From the NCBI RefSeq assembly GCF_001010805.1, contig NZ_CP011477.1:62001-126000 (forward strand): a stretch of 64,000 nt of DNA, read 5' to 3'. The stretch is from Spongiibacter sp. IMCC21906. GTDB taxonomy: Bacteria; Pseudomonadota; Gammaproteobacteria; Pseudomonadales; Spongiibacteraceae. How positions within the stretch are numbered: the first letter of the stretch is position 1; each line of letters opens with the position of its first letter. The notes under the pieces are model-generated. The model did no database searches, was not told the DNA's origin, and was given only the letters and a program-made list of their open reading frames with translations. The position numbers and the translations under genes were made by a program. Shown here in pieces: positions 15,441-24,789 of this stretch.

Positions 15441-18400
15441 ATGACCGCACTGCGGGCATGGCTAAAAAAAGCTAGCGACAAACACAGACCACTCAAGTCT
15501 CTGGCAGGCGAGCGCCCTATATCTAAAAAGGCGATGCCTCGTCGTCTGGATGTTGTCGTTATTAGTTTCACCATCGTATCTCTCGCCATTGGTAGCTATT
15601 TTATAGACCGCTTAGCCGCTCAAGACTACCAAAGCCAACTTCGTCAAAGCACTGCGAATGAACTGAGCATCCTCCGGGCTCAACTCGAAGGCAATATCAA
15701 CACCAACATCCAGCTGGTGCGGGGAGTGGTTGGCGCAATAAAAAGTCACCCCAATATCGGACAGGCTGAATTCACGGCGCTGGTATCGCCCCTCTTCGAC
15801 AGCAACAACCAACTGAGAAATGTTGCCGCGACCAAAGATCTCATTCTGCGCTTCACCTACCCCTTGGAAGGAAACAGCAAAGCCATTGGGCTTAATTTTA
15901 AAAACCGACCCGAGCAACTTATCGATTTACAACGCGCTCGTGATACCGGAAAAATCACCTTATCGCCCCCCCTCAAACTGATTCAGGGTGGCGAAGGCTT
16001 AATTGCCCGAATTCCAGTTTTTATCGACGGCCCCCAGCAACAGCCAAAAATATGGGGCACGCTTTCTGCGGTGATGGATATACAGCGCCTGTTCGCCGCC
16101 AGCGGTATAACTGCTAGAGAAGGTAAACTTAAACTCGCCATTCGGCGAACCACTCACGAAGGCGACAGCCAAGTATTCTGGGGCGATAAAACGCTATTCA
16201 GCCCTCAAACAAAGGCGGTCAGCGATACTATTGAACTGAGCCATGAACGCTGGGAGCTGGCCGCCATTCCTCAACATGGCTGGTATGGCAGCGTAAACAA
16301 TGCCTGGGCTATTCGCCTGACGTTGATGATAGCCGCCTGCCTGATTTTGCTACCGATGCTACTCATCGCCAAGTTAATCCGCCGACAACGCCGAGAGAGC
16401 ATTTTACACCGAAGCCTTTTTGAAGACTCACCCACCGCGATACTGCTTTGTGATATTTCTACAGGCATGCCCCATCGCTGGAACCAGGCTATGGAAACGC
16501 TAACGGGCTACAGCAGTAACGAGTTGTCGTTAAAGCATTGCTTCGGATTATTTCCCAAAGATAAATTAAGCGATATTAAAAACGTAGAAGCACAAATTCT
16601 GCAGCACGGTGCTTATGGTCCTGTTGAATATGCATTATTAAAGAAAGACGGCAACCTTGTGCCCATTTTACTCAGTGGCATCATTATTGATGGCGACAAA
16701 GGGCGTCAATATATCTGCGCAATGGCAGAAGATATCAGCGAGAGAAAAGCAGCGGACCAAGAACTGCACAGCCGAAAAAACATGCTCCAAGCCATGAGCG
16801 AGCAAGCCCGAATCGGCGCATGGGAGTTCGATTGCAGCAAGCAAACCATGTATTGGTCCAGCATGACTCGAAAAATATACGACGTCGCTGAAGACACCCC
16901 ATCCTCGCTACAATCAGGATTACAATTCTTTACGACCGAGGCAACACGGCAGGAAATCTCTGACTTGATGAATCGCGCCATCAAAACAGGGGCACCGTTT
17001 AATCTTGAATGCATGATACGCACCGCCAAAGGGAGAGAAATGTGGGTAAGGGCAACGGGCCGCGCTGACTTTCAGAACGGTTACTGTCAGCGAGTATATG
17101 GATCGCTACAAGATATCGATGCCCGAAAGCGTAATGCCCAAGAACTGATCACCGCCAAAGAACAAGCCGAGTCAGCAACCCGAGCAAAAGGCGAATTTCT
17201 GGCAACCATGAGCCATGAAATACGCACGCCAATGAATGGGCTTCTCGGCATGCTTGGTATGTTAGAAAAGGCGCCATTGCGCCAAGAACACGCCCACCAA
17301 TTAAAAATTGCCAGCTCAAGCGCCAAAAGCCTGCTTTCTTTAATTAATGATATTTTAGATTTCTCACGAGTCGATGCCGGAAAACTAGAACTCGAAAATA
17401 TCAATTTCGATCTTCGTCGCCAACTTGATGAACGCTGTGAAGCAATGGCCGTCAATGCGCAAGATAAAGGCCTGAGTTTAATTACCGACTTCCGGGCTAT
17501 CAATGTAGATCAGGTTTGTGGCGATCCCGACCGAGTGCTGCAAATCGTGAGCAATTTAGTCAGCAATGCGATTAAGTTTACCCAAGAGGGTGAAATTCTT
17601 ATTCGCGCGGGGCTTGTCGTCAAAGACGAAGAACTCATTCTTAGCTGTTCGGTTACCGACTCGGGCCCCGGTGTGCCCTCAGATAAATTACAGAAATTAT
17701 TTCAACCATTTACCCAGATAGATGCCAGCACAACCCGTCGATACGGCGGCACTGGTTTAGGCTTAGCGATTTGCAAAAATCTCTGCACACAAATGGGCGG
17801 CGATATTGATGCTAACAGTGTAGTTGGTCGAGGCAGTTGTTTTAGCTTCCACCTCAAGCTTCGCCCCGCAAAAAACGCAAACATTATTGCTCCTAATGTA
17901 AATACCAAGGATCTTCGGATCGTCATGGCGAGCAAAAACACCTCGCTACTTAATGCCGCACAGCAACAGCTGCAAGAATGGAATGTCAATTTCTCGGGTG
18001 TGCAATACAGTGAGTTAAAATTTAGATTAGAAGAATTACAAGGCGATGCCTCAGAACCATGCTGCCATATGTTATTGCTGGATTTTCTTGGCGACGGTCA
18101 AGCAGAACTCATCAAAGAACTACGAAAAATTGATGCATTACGTAACGTTCCAATCGTAGCAATGACCGACATTCGCAGCAATCTTCGCGCTGCCAGCCTT
18201 AACATTGGCTTTGACAGCACTACCTCTAAACCCATCTCCGGGGATAACTGGACGGTATTACTTAGCCTGGCAAAAGAGTTTTATGACGCACCTGAACAAC
18301 AGCATCAAATCCCCTATATCCGCCACGACGAGAAACCGCTTTCAGAAAAGAAAATCGTTTGGCCTGAACACAATCGGATTTTAGTCGCAGAAGATAACGC

Positions 18401-19169
18401 AGTTAATCAAGAAGTCATGACCTGCTTATTACAGGATATGGGCTTGTCAGTGGATATTGTCAGTGACGGCCGACAAGTGCTTAGAGCACTTGAAAAATCT
18501 ATACAAGAAATACCCTATTCCTTGATTTTAATGGATTGCCAAATGCCCGTTATGGATGGCTATCGCGCCAGCGCCGCGATTCGCCACGGTTTAGCGGGAG
18601 AGCAGAGCAAAGAGATTCCGATTATTGCTGTAACCGCTAACGCAATGCACAGCGATCCGGAGAAATGTTACCAAGCGGGTATGAGTGATTATCTCAGCAA
18701 ACCGGTAGACGCTGTTAAACTGCAAAACCTGCTGATTAAATGGCTAAACGGCGACAATACTAATACCACGCAAAAACCGGTATCCAGAGTGCAAGCGACA
18801 AGCGGTCCGGTGATATGGCAACGTGAAACTGCGCTGGAAAATGTTTTGGGGCAAGAAAAAACATTACACAAATTAGTCGAGCTTATTCTGCAGCGTTTAC
18901 CCGAACTGCAAAAAGCACTGCAAACGGCGTTTAAAAACAACGATCTCCCTCAAATTGAATTTCATGCCCACTCAATAAAAGGCAGTTCAGGTCAGGTTTA
19001 TTGCAAAAAACTACAAGAAGCAGCCTCTAACTTAGAAGCCTTAGCCAAGGCTGGCAACCTGGAGGGTGCCCGAGACCTAGAGGATTATTTTAATAATTGC
19101 TGCGAAGAAGTACTCGAAGTTTTTAGCAAAGAGCTGCACAACCACCCGGCCAACTCTAAAACCGGGTGA
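15441..19169 (+). CDS. hybrid sensor histidine kinase (CHASE-PAS-PAS-HisKA-HATPase-REC-REC-HPt)
   Basis: 1242 aa from the ATG at 15441, preceded by GAGGG at good spacing; an ATG at 15414 is possible. A membrane helix (about 36-56), a periplasmic CHASE-like sensor and a second helix (about 288-312) are followed by two PAS domains (about 320-435 and 445-575). The HisKA domain has SHEIRTPMNG with His592. The HATPase domain has the N box near 705 and GGTGLGLAI near 770. A first receiver (about 830-950) is degenerate; a second (from about 979) has Asp1032 in ILMDCQMPVMDG. The C-terminal HPt domain has AHSIKGSS with His1177. This is a complete intramolecular phosphorelay. The output regulator is not adjacent and the ligand is unknown. 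Confidence 0.92.
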   Translation: MTALRAWLKKASDKHRPLKSLAGERPISKKAMPRRLDVVVISFTIVSLAIGSYFIDRLAAQDYQSQLRQSTANELSILRAQLEGNINTNIQLVRGVVGAIKSHPNIGQAEFTALVSPLFDSNNQLRNVAATKDLILRFTYPLEGNSKAIGLNFKNRPEQLIDLQRARDTGKITLSPPLKLIQGGEGLIARIPVFIDGPQQQPKIWGTLSAVMDIQRLFAASGITAREGKLKLAIRRTTHEGDSQVFWGDKTLFSPQTKAVSDTIELSHERWELAAIPQHGWYGSVNNAWAIRLTLMIAACLILLPMLLIAKLIRRQRRESILHRSLFEDSPTAILLCDISTGMPHRWNQAMETLTGYSSNELSLKHCFGLFPKDKLSDIKNVEAQILQHGAYGPVEYALLKKDGNLVPILLSGIIIDGDKGRQYICAMAEDISERKAADQELHSRKNMLQAMSEQARIGAWEFDCSKQTMYWSSMTRKIYDVAEDTPSSLQSGLQFFTTEATRQEISDLMNRAIKTGAPFNLECMIRTAKGREMWVRATGRADFQNGYCQRVYGSLQDIDARKRNAQELITAKEQAESATRAKGEFLATMSHEIRTPMNGLLGMLGMLEKAPLRQEHAHQLKIASSSAKSLLSLINDILDFSRVDAGKLELENINFDLRRQLDERCEAMAVNAQDKGLSLITDFRAINVDQVCGDPDRVLQIVSNLVSNAIKFTQEGEILIRAGLVVKDEELILSCSVTDSGPGVPSDKLQKLFQPFTQIDASTTRRYGGTGLGLAICKNLCTQMGGDIDANSVVGRGSCFSFHLKLRPAKNANIIAPNVNTKDLRIVMASKNTSLLNAAQQQLQEWNVNFSGVQYSELKFRLEELQGDASEPCCHMLLLDFLGDGQAELIKELRKIDALRNVPIVAMTDIRSNLRAASLNIGFDSTTSKPISGDNWTVLLSLAKEFYDAPEQQHQIPYIRHDEKPLSEKKIVWPEHNRILVAEDNAVNQEVMTCLLQDMGLSVDIVSDGRQVLRALEKSIQEIPYSLILMDCQMPVMDGYRASAAIRHGLAGEQSKEIPIIAVTANAMHSDPEKCYQAGMSDYLSKPVDAVKLQNLLIKWLNGDNTNTTQKPVSRVQATSGPVIWQRETALENVLGQEKTLHKLVELILQRLPELQKALQTAFKNNDLPQIEFHAHSIKGSSGQVYCKKLQEAASNLEALAKAGNLEGARDLEDYFNNCCEEVLEVFSKELHNHPANSKTG

Positions 19170-19217
19170 GCTCCCAAGGAGCAAAGGCTACAATAACGTC
19201 TTTTTCTCCGAGAATGC

Positions 19218-20393
19218 ATGTCTTACAGCTCACTGACACATCACATTGATGAACTGCTGCTGCGTCACCAAGCAATATGGCGCAGCCATGCTTATCAGCT
19301 TTTCGTTCCCACATGGCTACAGGATCAGCCTGAGCTATGTCATTTTTTACTGGAGCTGAATGACGATCAGGTCAGAAATCTGCAAGGTGACGACCTTGCT
19401 TTATTGACTGCCATTACGCCTTTTTTTGACGATGCCAAGGCGATCCATCAATTAATACAGCCTTATCAAGATCAATCGCGTCAGCAGGTCAAAGAGCCGC
19501 CAGCGGGTATACCAGGCCGAAAATGGCAGCAAATTCTTGCCTTTTGCCACGCCCAGTCTCCACCGAAAGGAAAGGTCTTGGAGTGGTGTAGTGGTAAATC
19601 TTATTTGGGCAGGGCCATTCATCAGCAAAGCGGGCAAAATATTCTGGCTCTGGAAATTAACTCTGATTTAGTTAATTCAGGGCACCATCGCGCAGCGCCA
19701 CAGCACCAACTCCAACAGTGCGATGTATTTAGTGACAAGGTCTGGTCGTATTTTTCCAACGATATTCAGCGTGCGGTTGCGCTTCATGCCTGCGGCGGTC
19801 TCCACCAACGACTGCTACAATGCGCCAGCCATCAGCAATGCCCGGAAATTGCCCTATCGCCGTGCTGTTATCATCGCTTTATTGATCACTACCGGCCATT
19901 ATCCCAGCAACTTCAATCAGCAAAGCTGCAACTCGATAAAACAGATTTACGCACCGCCGTCAGACAAAGCAGTACCGCCCATCAAGGCGAGATTGCTGGC
20001 AGGCGAACACTGCAAAGCGCCCAACTGGCTTTTCGGGTATTGCTGCAAGACAACAGCCTAGACTCAAACATGCCACTCCCCAGTCTGAGTTTGCGCTGGG
20101 CAAAGAAAAGTACCACCGAATTACTGCAGCATTATCGTCAGCAGAAATCATTAACGCTCAATTATAAAAAACCCATTGCCGAGTATCACAATCTTGGAGC
20201 CGCCCTGCTTGCCAGGGCCGAGCGCTTGGAACTTGCCAGAATGGCCTTTCGCCGATTGCTGGAATTACGCTGTGTGCTCGACGGCATTTTATTTTTAGAA
20301 GAACAGGGTTACCGCTGTACCTTAAAGGCCTTTTGCCACCACGCACTAACGCCCCGAAACCTTCTTCTCTTCGCCACAAAGCAAAGCCATTAA
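19218..20393 (+). CDS. SAM-dependent methyltransferase-like protein (METTL25/RRNAD1-like)
   Basis: 391 aa from the ATG at 19218. A Rossmann methyltransferase core sits in the middle: VLEWCSGKSYLGRAIHQQSG is motif I, ILALEINSDLV is motif II with the acidic residue that holds the ribose, and AVALHACGGLHQRLL with EIALSPCCYHRF follow. The HACG and CCYH blocks are shared with the METTL25/RRNAD1 group. The N-terminal 110 residues and the C-terminal domain are specific to this subfamily. The substrate is unknown. The gene starts 48 bp after the kinase gene; a CACCCGG/CCGGGTG hairpin lies at the end of the kinase gene but has no T run. Confidence 0.75.
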   Translation: MSYSSLTHHIDELLLRHQAIWRSHAYQLFVPTWLQDQPELCHFLLELNDDQVRNLQGDDLALLTAITPFFDDAKAIHQLIQPYQDQSRQQVKEPPAGIPGRKWQQILAFCHAQSPPKGKVLEWCSGKSYLGRAIHQQSGQNILALEINSDLVNSGHHRAAPQHQLQQCDVFSDKVWSYFSNDIQRAVALHACGGLHQRLLQCASHQQCPEIALSPCCYHRFIDHYRPLSQQLQSAKLQLDKTDLRTAVRQSSTAHQGEIAGRRTLQSAQLAFRVLLQDNSLDSNMPLPSLSLRWAKKSTTELLQHYRQQKSLTLNYKKPIAEYHNLGAALLARAERLELARMAFRRLLELRCVLDGILFLEEQGYRCTLKAFCHHALTPRNLLLFATKQSH

Positions 20394-20404
20394 CAACATC
20401 GCCA

Positions 20405-21181
20405 TTACGCGAGGGCGATAGAGTGCCCCGCATCCACCGTTACAATGCTTCCATTCATATGGCAAGAGGCGTCACTGGCTAGCATTAATAAAGGGCCGTC
20501 CAGCTCTTCGACATTTCCCAATCGCTTTAATGGATGCATTTGAATTAGCGCTCGGCCATCTTCACTGTCAAATAAGGCAGACGACATCTCTGTCTCAAAA
20601 TAACCGGGTGACAAGGCATTAACCCGAATATTTTTGCCAAACATATCTCGGGCCATGGATTTGCTTAATTGGTTTACCGCAGCCTTTAGCGTGCAATATC
20701 CAGGCATGCCCGGCATGACCCGGTCGCCGGTGATAGAGGTAATATTGACGATGGCACCCGCCTCGTTGGCCGCCAACAAGCGGCTTGAAAACTGTCGGCA
20801 CAAGCGCATGGTGCCGGACAGATTCACCTCAATTAAGCTGTCCCAAGACGCATCATCAATCTCCGGAAACAAACCAAAATCGGCTTGAGCAGCGCAATGC
20901 ACCAACACATTAGCGCGCCCGTAAATTGCTTCTGTGCGATTAAAAATATCGTTTATCGAGTCGACTGTTGAGATATCCCCCGCCACGGCCACGGCATCTC
21001 CACCGTCGGCACGAATACTGGCAGCAACAGCTTCCAGCCGCTGAGCATCCCGTGCCACACACACTGTTTTCGCACCAGCTTTGGCAAGGGTATGGGCAAA
21101 CTGACGCCCCATTCCCGTTCCTGCACCGGTGACTAAAGCGATTTTGCCTTTCATTGAAAATAAGGATTCAAGGTCTTTCAT
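20405..21181 (-). CDS. short-chain dehydrogenase/reductase (SDR)
   Basis: 258 aa, a complete classical SDR. It has ALVTGAGTGMGRQFAHTLA for NAD(P) binding, DGGDAVAVAGDIS, VNITSITGD with the catalytic Ser, YCTLKAAVNQLSKSMARD with the Tyr-x3-Lys pair, and VNALSPGYFETEM. Members interconvert alcohols and ketones or hydroxyacyl-CoAs. It is 31 bp downstream of a DUF1214 gene and a sulfotransferase-like gene on the same strand, so it is probably part of a catabolic operon under the nearby AraC regulator. The substrate is not evident. It converges with the methyltransferase gene, leaving 11 bp between the two stops. Confidence 0.88.
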   Translation of the reverse strand: MKDLESLFSMKGKIALVTGAGTGMGRQFAHTLAKAGAKTVCVARDAQRLEAVAASIRADGGDAVAVAGDISTVDSINDIFNRTEAIYGRANVLVHCAAQADFGLFPEIDDASWDSLIEVNLSGTMRLCRQFSSRLLAANEAGAIVNITSITGDRVMPGMPGYCTLKAAVNQLSKSMARDMFGKNIRVNALSPGYFETEMSSALFDSEDGRALIQMHPLKRLGNVEELDGPLLMLASDASCHMNGSIVTVDAGHSIALA

Positions 21182-21212
21182 TTTGCGTCCTGTTTCTTAT
21201 TTTGGGGAATGG

Positions 21213-22400
21213 TTAGTCGCGGCCCAAACGCGGGAATGACCAGGCGCGCTTTTGTAGCAGTTTTTGCCGCTGCTCAGCAGACACTCGGGGAGTCGACGAA
21301 GGCAATAAGTCCACCACCTCATTGAGCTTCACCCTTTTCAGACTCGTCGGGCGAATGGCATCCGCTTCATAGTAACGAACCGTTATCAGCCCTTCTTCGT
21401 GACCACCCGCATCCAACCAATTGGCCACACCGGGATCGTCGTGGGAAATCACCGCACGAAAAATGCCATCCTCGTCTACCCAGGCCTGATGATCGTTCAA
21501 TGAAGTTTGGCGAAGATGATAGTCTCGAGCCTCCCAGAATTTACTGCCAATCTGGATATTCCAAAAACGGGTTTTGGGCAGTTCAACTTCCAATAAAACA
21601 GCTTCATCCTTGGCACATTTGTATACCCCTTTACCGTAGCGCAGTGAGGCAAAACCGTAGTTAATCCCATCAAAGCTCAACTCATCGGTTTTGCCGTTGT
21701 AATAGCTGCCAACGGTTTGACGAAATCCTGCAGGCATTTCCTTGAGCAGATCACAATACAATTCGAGGTTACGACGAATATCCTCTTCTTTTAAGGGTGG
21801 TGGCGGATAGGGTTTACCTTCGGTAATGATGGTCAAACGTGCGGGCTGCTCGGTATCCCAATCACTAAAATACTGGCGAAAAATCATATTGCAGGGGCCA
21901 TCGGGCAGCTTCAGCCAATTCATTGCATTGTCAGGACGGGTTTTGCTGACCACAACTTCCACCTGATTGTTCGGTCCCACCTCCAGGTCTTGCAGACGAT
22001 GAAACAACTTCCAATCGGCCAAGTGAGCAATGTGGTCTTCTCGCACTTCTAAGTCGATTAAGTTAGCCGTACCTCTATCACCAATAATGCGATAAACATT
22101 GTCACCGTGTAGTGGCGCCCACAGATAATGACAATCCGCAGAGGGCAAGCCCCACTGCACTTTGGTGCCAAGCAACTGCATAAAATGCGGGTAGTCCGGA
22201 TTAATATTTTCCAAGGTGATGGGCTGACCACCAGAAATCAATCGCGTCAGTTGTCTAACCCCTTCGGCCCGAGCCAGATCATTATCAATAGTGGGATCGT
22301 CCCAAACCAATGACGCCATCTCTGCCATCACTTTTGTTACTTGCTGCCATATTTCCGGGTTTGAAAAAGATAAATTTTCAAAAGACGTTCTATTCGACAT
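21213..22400 (-). CDS. DUF1214 domain-containing protein
   Basis: 395 aa, ATG at 22400. The C-terminal half carries the DUF1214 pattern: KTRFWNIQIGSKFWEARDY followed by Trp/Asp-rich strands (QAWVDEDGIFRAVISHDDPG, VANWLDAGGHEEG). The N-terminal half has LWAPLHGDNVYRIIGDRG. There is no signal peptide or membrane helix, so it should be cytoplasmic. The biochemical role of DUF1214 proteins is poorly defined. In environmental proteobacteria such genes are commonly seen with SDR and sulfotransferase-like genes, as here. It lies 31 bp from both operon partners, consistent with cotranscription. Confidence 0.8.
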   Translation of the reverse strand: MSNRTSFENLSFSNPEIWQQVTKVMAEMASLVWDDPTIDNDLARAEGVRQLTRLISGGQPITLENINPDYPHFMQLLGTKVQWGLPSADCHYLWAPLHGDNVYRIIGDRGTANLIDLEVREDHIAHLADWKLFHRLQDLEVGPNNQVEVVVSKTRPDNAMNWLKLPDGPCNMIFRQYFSDWDTEQPARLTIITEGKPYPPPPLKEEDIRRNLELYCDLLKEMPAGFRQTVGSYYNGKTDELSFDGINYGFASLRYGKGVYKCAKDEAVLLEVELPKTRFWNIQIGSKFWEARDYHLRQTSLNDHQAWVDEDGIFRAVISHDDPGVANWLDAGGHEEGLITVRYYEADAIRPTSLKRVKLNEVVDLLPSSTPRVSAEQRQKLLQKRAWSFPRLGRD

Positions 22401-22431
22401 AATCTCATTCCTTTTATTAGCGCGTTTTTAA

Positions 22432-23622
22432 TTAACGTAAAAATTCAGCGAACTGTTGTTGATAGTGAGCAAACCGAGTGGATATGGCTTCTGGGGTCAG
22501 CCCATAATCTTCACAGTGGTAGCTGTAGCTACCAAACTGGTGCTGTGGGCGTTCTGCCTCAAAGTGGTTAATGGCTTTAAGAGCCTCGTCATCAAAACGA
22601 ATTTCGGCTGCTGCAAATATGCTCTTAACAACATCAACCGCATTGCCAATCACGTCCTGATAACGAACATCAATGATTCGTCCTTCTGGAAGTTGATCTC
22701 GAACTTGAAGATAGCGATCCATGCAAAGCCCAAAATAATCCAGCATCTCCGGACCAATGAGCTGCCGATCAACGCGATCACTATGAATACGGCGCATTTC
22801 TTCCGTCAGGCCTGCCATCGACGGAATGATGGTGGTGACCTCCCGATGACAATTCACTAGCACAGCATCGGGAAAGGTTTTTAATAACGAATCCAAGCTA
22901 GCAGTATGGCAAGGTGACTTAAGCACCCAAGGTCGGCCGCGACGACCCCCATCTTGCCATTGCAGATATTGCATCTGGCTGTGCAAAAATTGATACGCAG
23001 GCGCCGGATCGGTGTGCATCGCGTAATCATAGAACGAGGGCATACGAGCAAATAGCCATGTCACAACATGTTGGAAAGACCCTTGCATTAACAGCACTTC
23101 TTCATCTGGCTGCAGTGCCTCGGTCGGGTGTCGAGCCATAAATCCCGGAAAATTTTCTGCAAACATTTGCACGACATCTTGCGCCGCTTTTATCCGCTCA
23201 TCCGGGTGGCCCGGTTTTTCTCCCGGAAAAGGCGCAGGGTTCATCATTTTCCAGTAAATCATGCCCTGAGTTTGCGGGGCCGCAGACAGTACCCGCTGCA
23301 ACTTTGTCGTACCTGTCCGAGGCAAACCTAAAACAATAATGGGCTTTTCAATTTTCTCTTGCAGGATTTCTGGATGTGCATGAACATCTCGGACATAACG
23401 CAGGCGATTAATCAAGGAGTTGAGCAGGCCACCAAAGGCTAACTGCTCGCCCAACTCAGAAAGCTGTGCTTCTTGGATAAAACCATTAACCACTTTTTCC
23501 AAACCGGTGAGAAATTGCCTATCACCAAAGTCAGTCAGACCTGTCGCCTGTTCTGCTGCGCTCAATAATTCAGTCACCGTTTTAGGTATTGCCACGACCA
23601 CGGGTTCAGATATTTGCGTCAT
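22432..23622 (-). CDS. sulfotransferase-family protein
   Basis: 396 aa, ATG at 23622 with GGAGGATGA upstream. The 5'-phosphosulfate loop is PIIVLGLPRTGTTKLQRVLS (Gly-Leu-Pro-Arg-Thr-Gly-Thr-Thr), and a 3'-phosphate region is seen in RPWVLKSPCHTASLDSLL with DAVLVNCHREV. The C terminus holds RIIDVRYQDVIGNAVDVV. This is the long bacterial sulfotransferase type that often sits in lipid or steroid catabolic gene sets; actual transfer from PAPS is unproven for many. It is first of a likely operon with the DUF1214 and SDR genes, and divergent from the AraC regulator across a 184-bp intergenic region. Confidence 0.85.
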   Translation of the reverse strand: MTQISEPVVVAIPKTVTELLSAAEQATGLTDFGDRQFLTGLEKVVNGFIQEAQLSELGEQLAFGGLLNSLINRLRYVRDVHAHPEILQEKIEKPIIVLGLPRTGTTKLQRVLSAAPQTQGMIYWKMMNPAPFPGEKPGHPDERIKAAQDVVQMFAENFPGFMARHPTEALQPDEEVLLMQGSFQHVVTWLFARMPSFYDYAMHTDPAPAYQFLHSQMQYLQWQDGGRRGRPWVLKSPCHTASLDSLLKTFPDAVLVNCHREVTTIIPSMAGLTEEMRRIHSDRVDRQLIGPEMLDYFGLCMDRYLQVRDQLPEGRIIDVRYQDVIGNAVDVVKSIFAAAEIRFDDEALKAINHFEAERPQHQFGSYSYHCEDYGLTPEAISTRFAHYQQQFAEFLR

Positions 23623-23806
23623 TCATCCTCCAGCGAGTATTCTTTTTATGTTGGGGAAGCAAAAACGATTTATAACAACAAGTCCGCTCCAGCAATATCG
23701 AAATTATTCATTGCTGTTATTATGGAATCGTCCGCGCCATATTCAGTAACGCTAAAAATATAAAACACAATAAAATCAACAACAAAGAGATCCGCGAGGA
23801 TAAGAA

Positions 23807-24754
23807 ATGAATGCAGCTGTCAACAGCACATCCGCCTTTGATGTGTATACAAAAGCGTGCCGCACCACTCCCATGATTGAGCACCGGGACAAACCCAGCA
23901 CAGGAATCAGCCTCTACCGCTGGGATCTCAAACCGGTGAAAGAAGTGCGTATCCCTAAAAATGGCGAAGTGACGGTGGCGGTGCATTTAGGTGGCAACAG
24001 TCAGGTCAGGGTATTTACTGAAGAGGGAGTGAGCCAACGATTTTCACGCCCCGGCGATATCACCTTGGTACCCAGCGGCCAACCCATTAAGTATTTACTT
24101 GATGGCAGCGTAGACTTTGCCACCATTCATTTTCCTGCTAGTGCAGCGAATATTTTTGGCAAAAATGTTGGCGACGATTTATTAAACCTTCGCGATTGTC
24201 TTTTTGCGGTAAGAGATGACTATGTTATTGCCAGCGTTCTCGCCTTATTTAATGCCACCCACTCAGCCTCTTCGCTAAGCAAGCGTTATTCCCGATCGGT
24301 ATTAGAGTCATTGTCATGGCACTTACTTCGGCTCGTTTCAGAGCAGAAATTTGACCCCGTTAGACTACCCGAGCCCGGATCACAGATATCGTTTAACAAG
24401 GGCGGCAATAATTTTTCGATCATTGCAGAAGAGATTGAAAATCGCTTAAGCGAACCCTTAAAAATTGAAGCCCTTGCGGACCGGGCAGGAATGGGACGAA
24501 CGACGTTTTGCGAGCAATTTACCAAGCATTTTGGGACTCCACCCCATCGCTTTATCGTCGACAGGCGCATCGCCAAAGCCAAGCAGCTATTAATCGAATC
24601 CCATTACAGCATTACCGATATTGCTTACGAATTAGGCTTTAGCAGCGCGTCACATTTCTCCTCTACCTTCAAATCGACCATTGGCATTACGCCAAAAAAC
24701 TATCAAATACAATTTGGAAAACGGTTCTTAGAAAATACAAAACCGCAGCATTAA
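23807..24754 (+). CDS. AraC-family transcriptional regulator
   Basis: 315 aa, ATG at 23807 with GAGGATAAG upstream. The N-terminal half (to about residue 190) is a sensor domain of the AraC ligand-binding type. The C-terminal 100 residues are a double HTH: LKIEALADRAGMGRTTFCEQ and SITDIAYELGFSSASHFSSTF, then GITPKNYQIQFG. Divergent orientation to the sulfotransferase-DUF1214-SDR operon and convergence with the OYE-NTF2 genes make it the obvious local activator candidate. The shared 184-bp intergenic region should contain its operator; I see no clear repeat there. Confidence 0.9.
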   Translation: MNAAVNSTSAFDVYTKACRTTPMIEHRDKPSTGISLYRWDLKPVKEVRIPKNGEVTVAVHLGGNSQVRVFTEEGVSQRFSRPGDITLVPSGQPIKYLLDGSVDFATIHFPASAANIFGKNVGDDLLNLRDCLFAVRDDYVIASVLALFNATHSASSLSKRYSRSVLESLSWHLLRLVSEQKFDPVRLPEPGSQISFNKGGNNFSIIAEEIENRLSEPLKIEALADRAGMGRTTFCEQFTKHFGTPPHRFIVDRRIAKAKQLLIESHYSITDIAYELGFSSASHFSSTFKSTIGITPKNYQIQFGKRFLENTKPQH

Positions 24755-24789
24755 ACACTACCCAGTGTGCTTAATACTGCGGCAGATAA

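Noticed and set aside
19142-19167. Terminator at the end of the histidine kinase gene
   Set aside because: A 7-bp CACCCGG/CCGGGTG stem exists, but it overlaps the coding end and has no T run.
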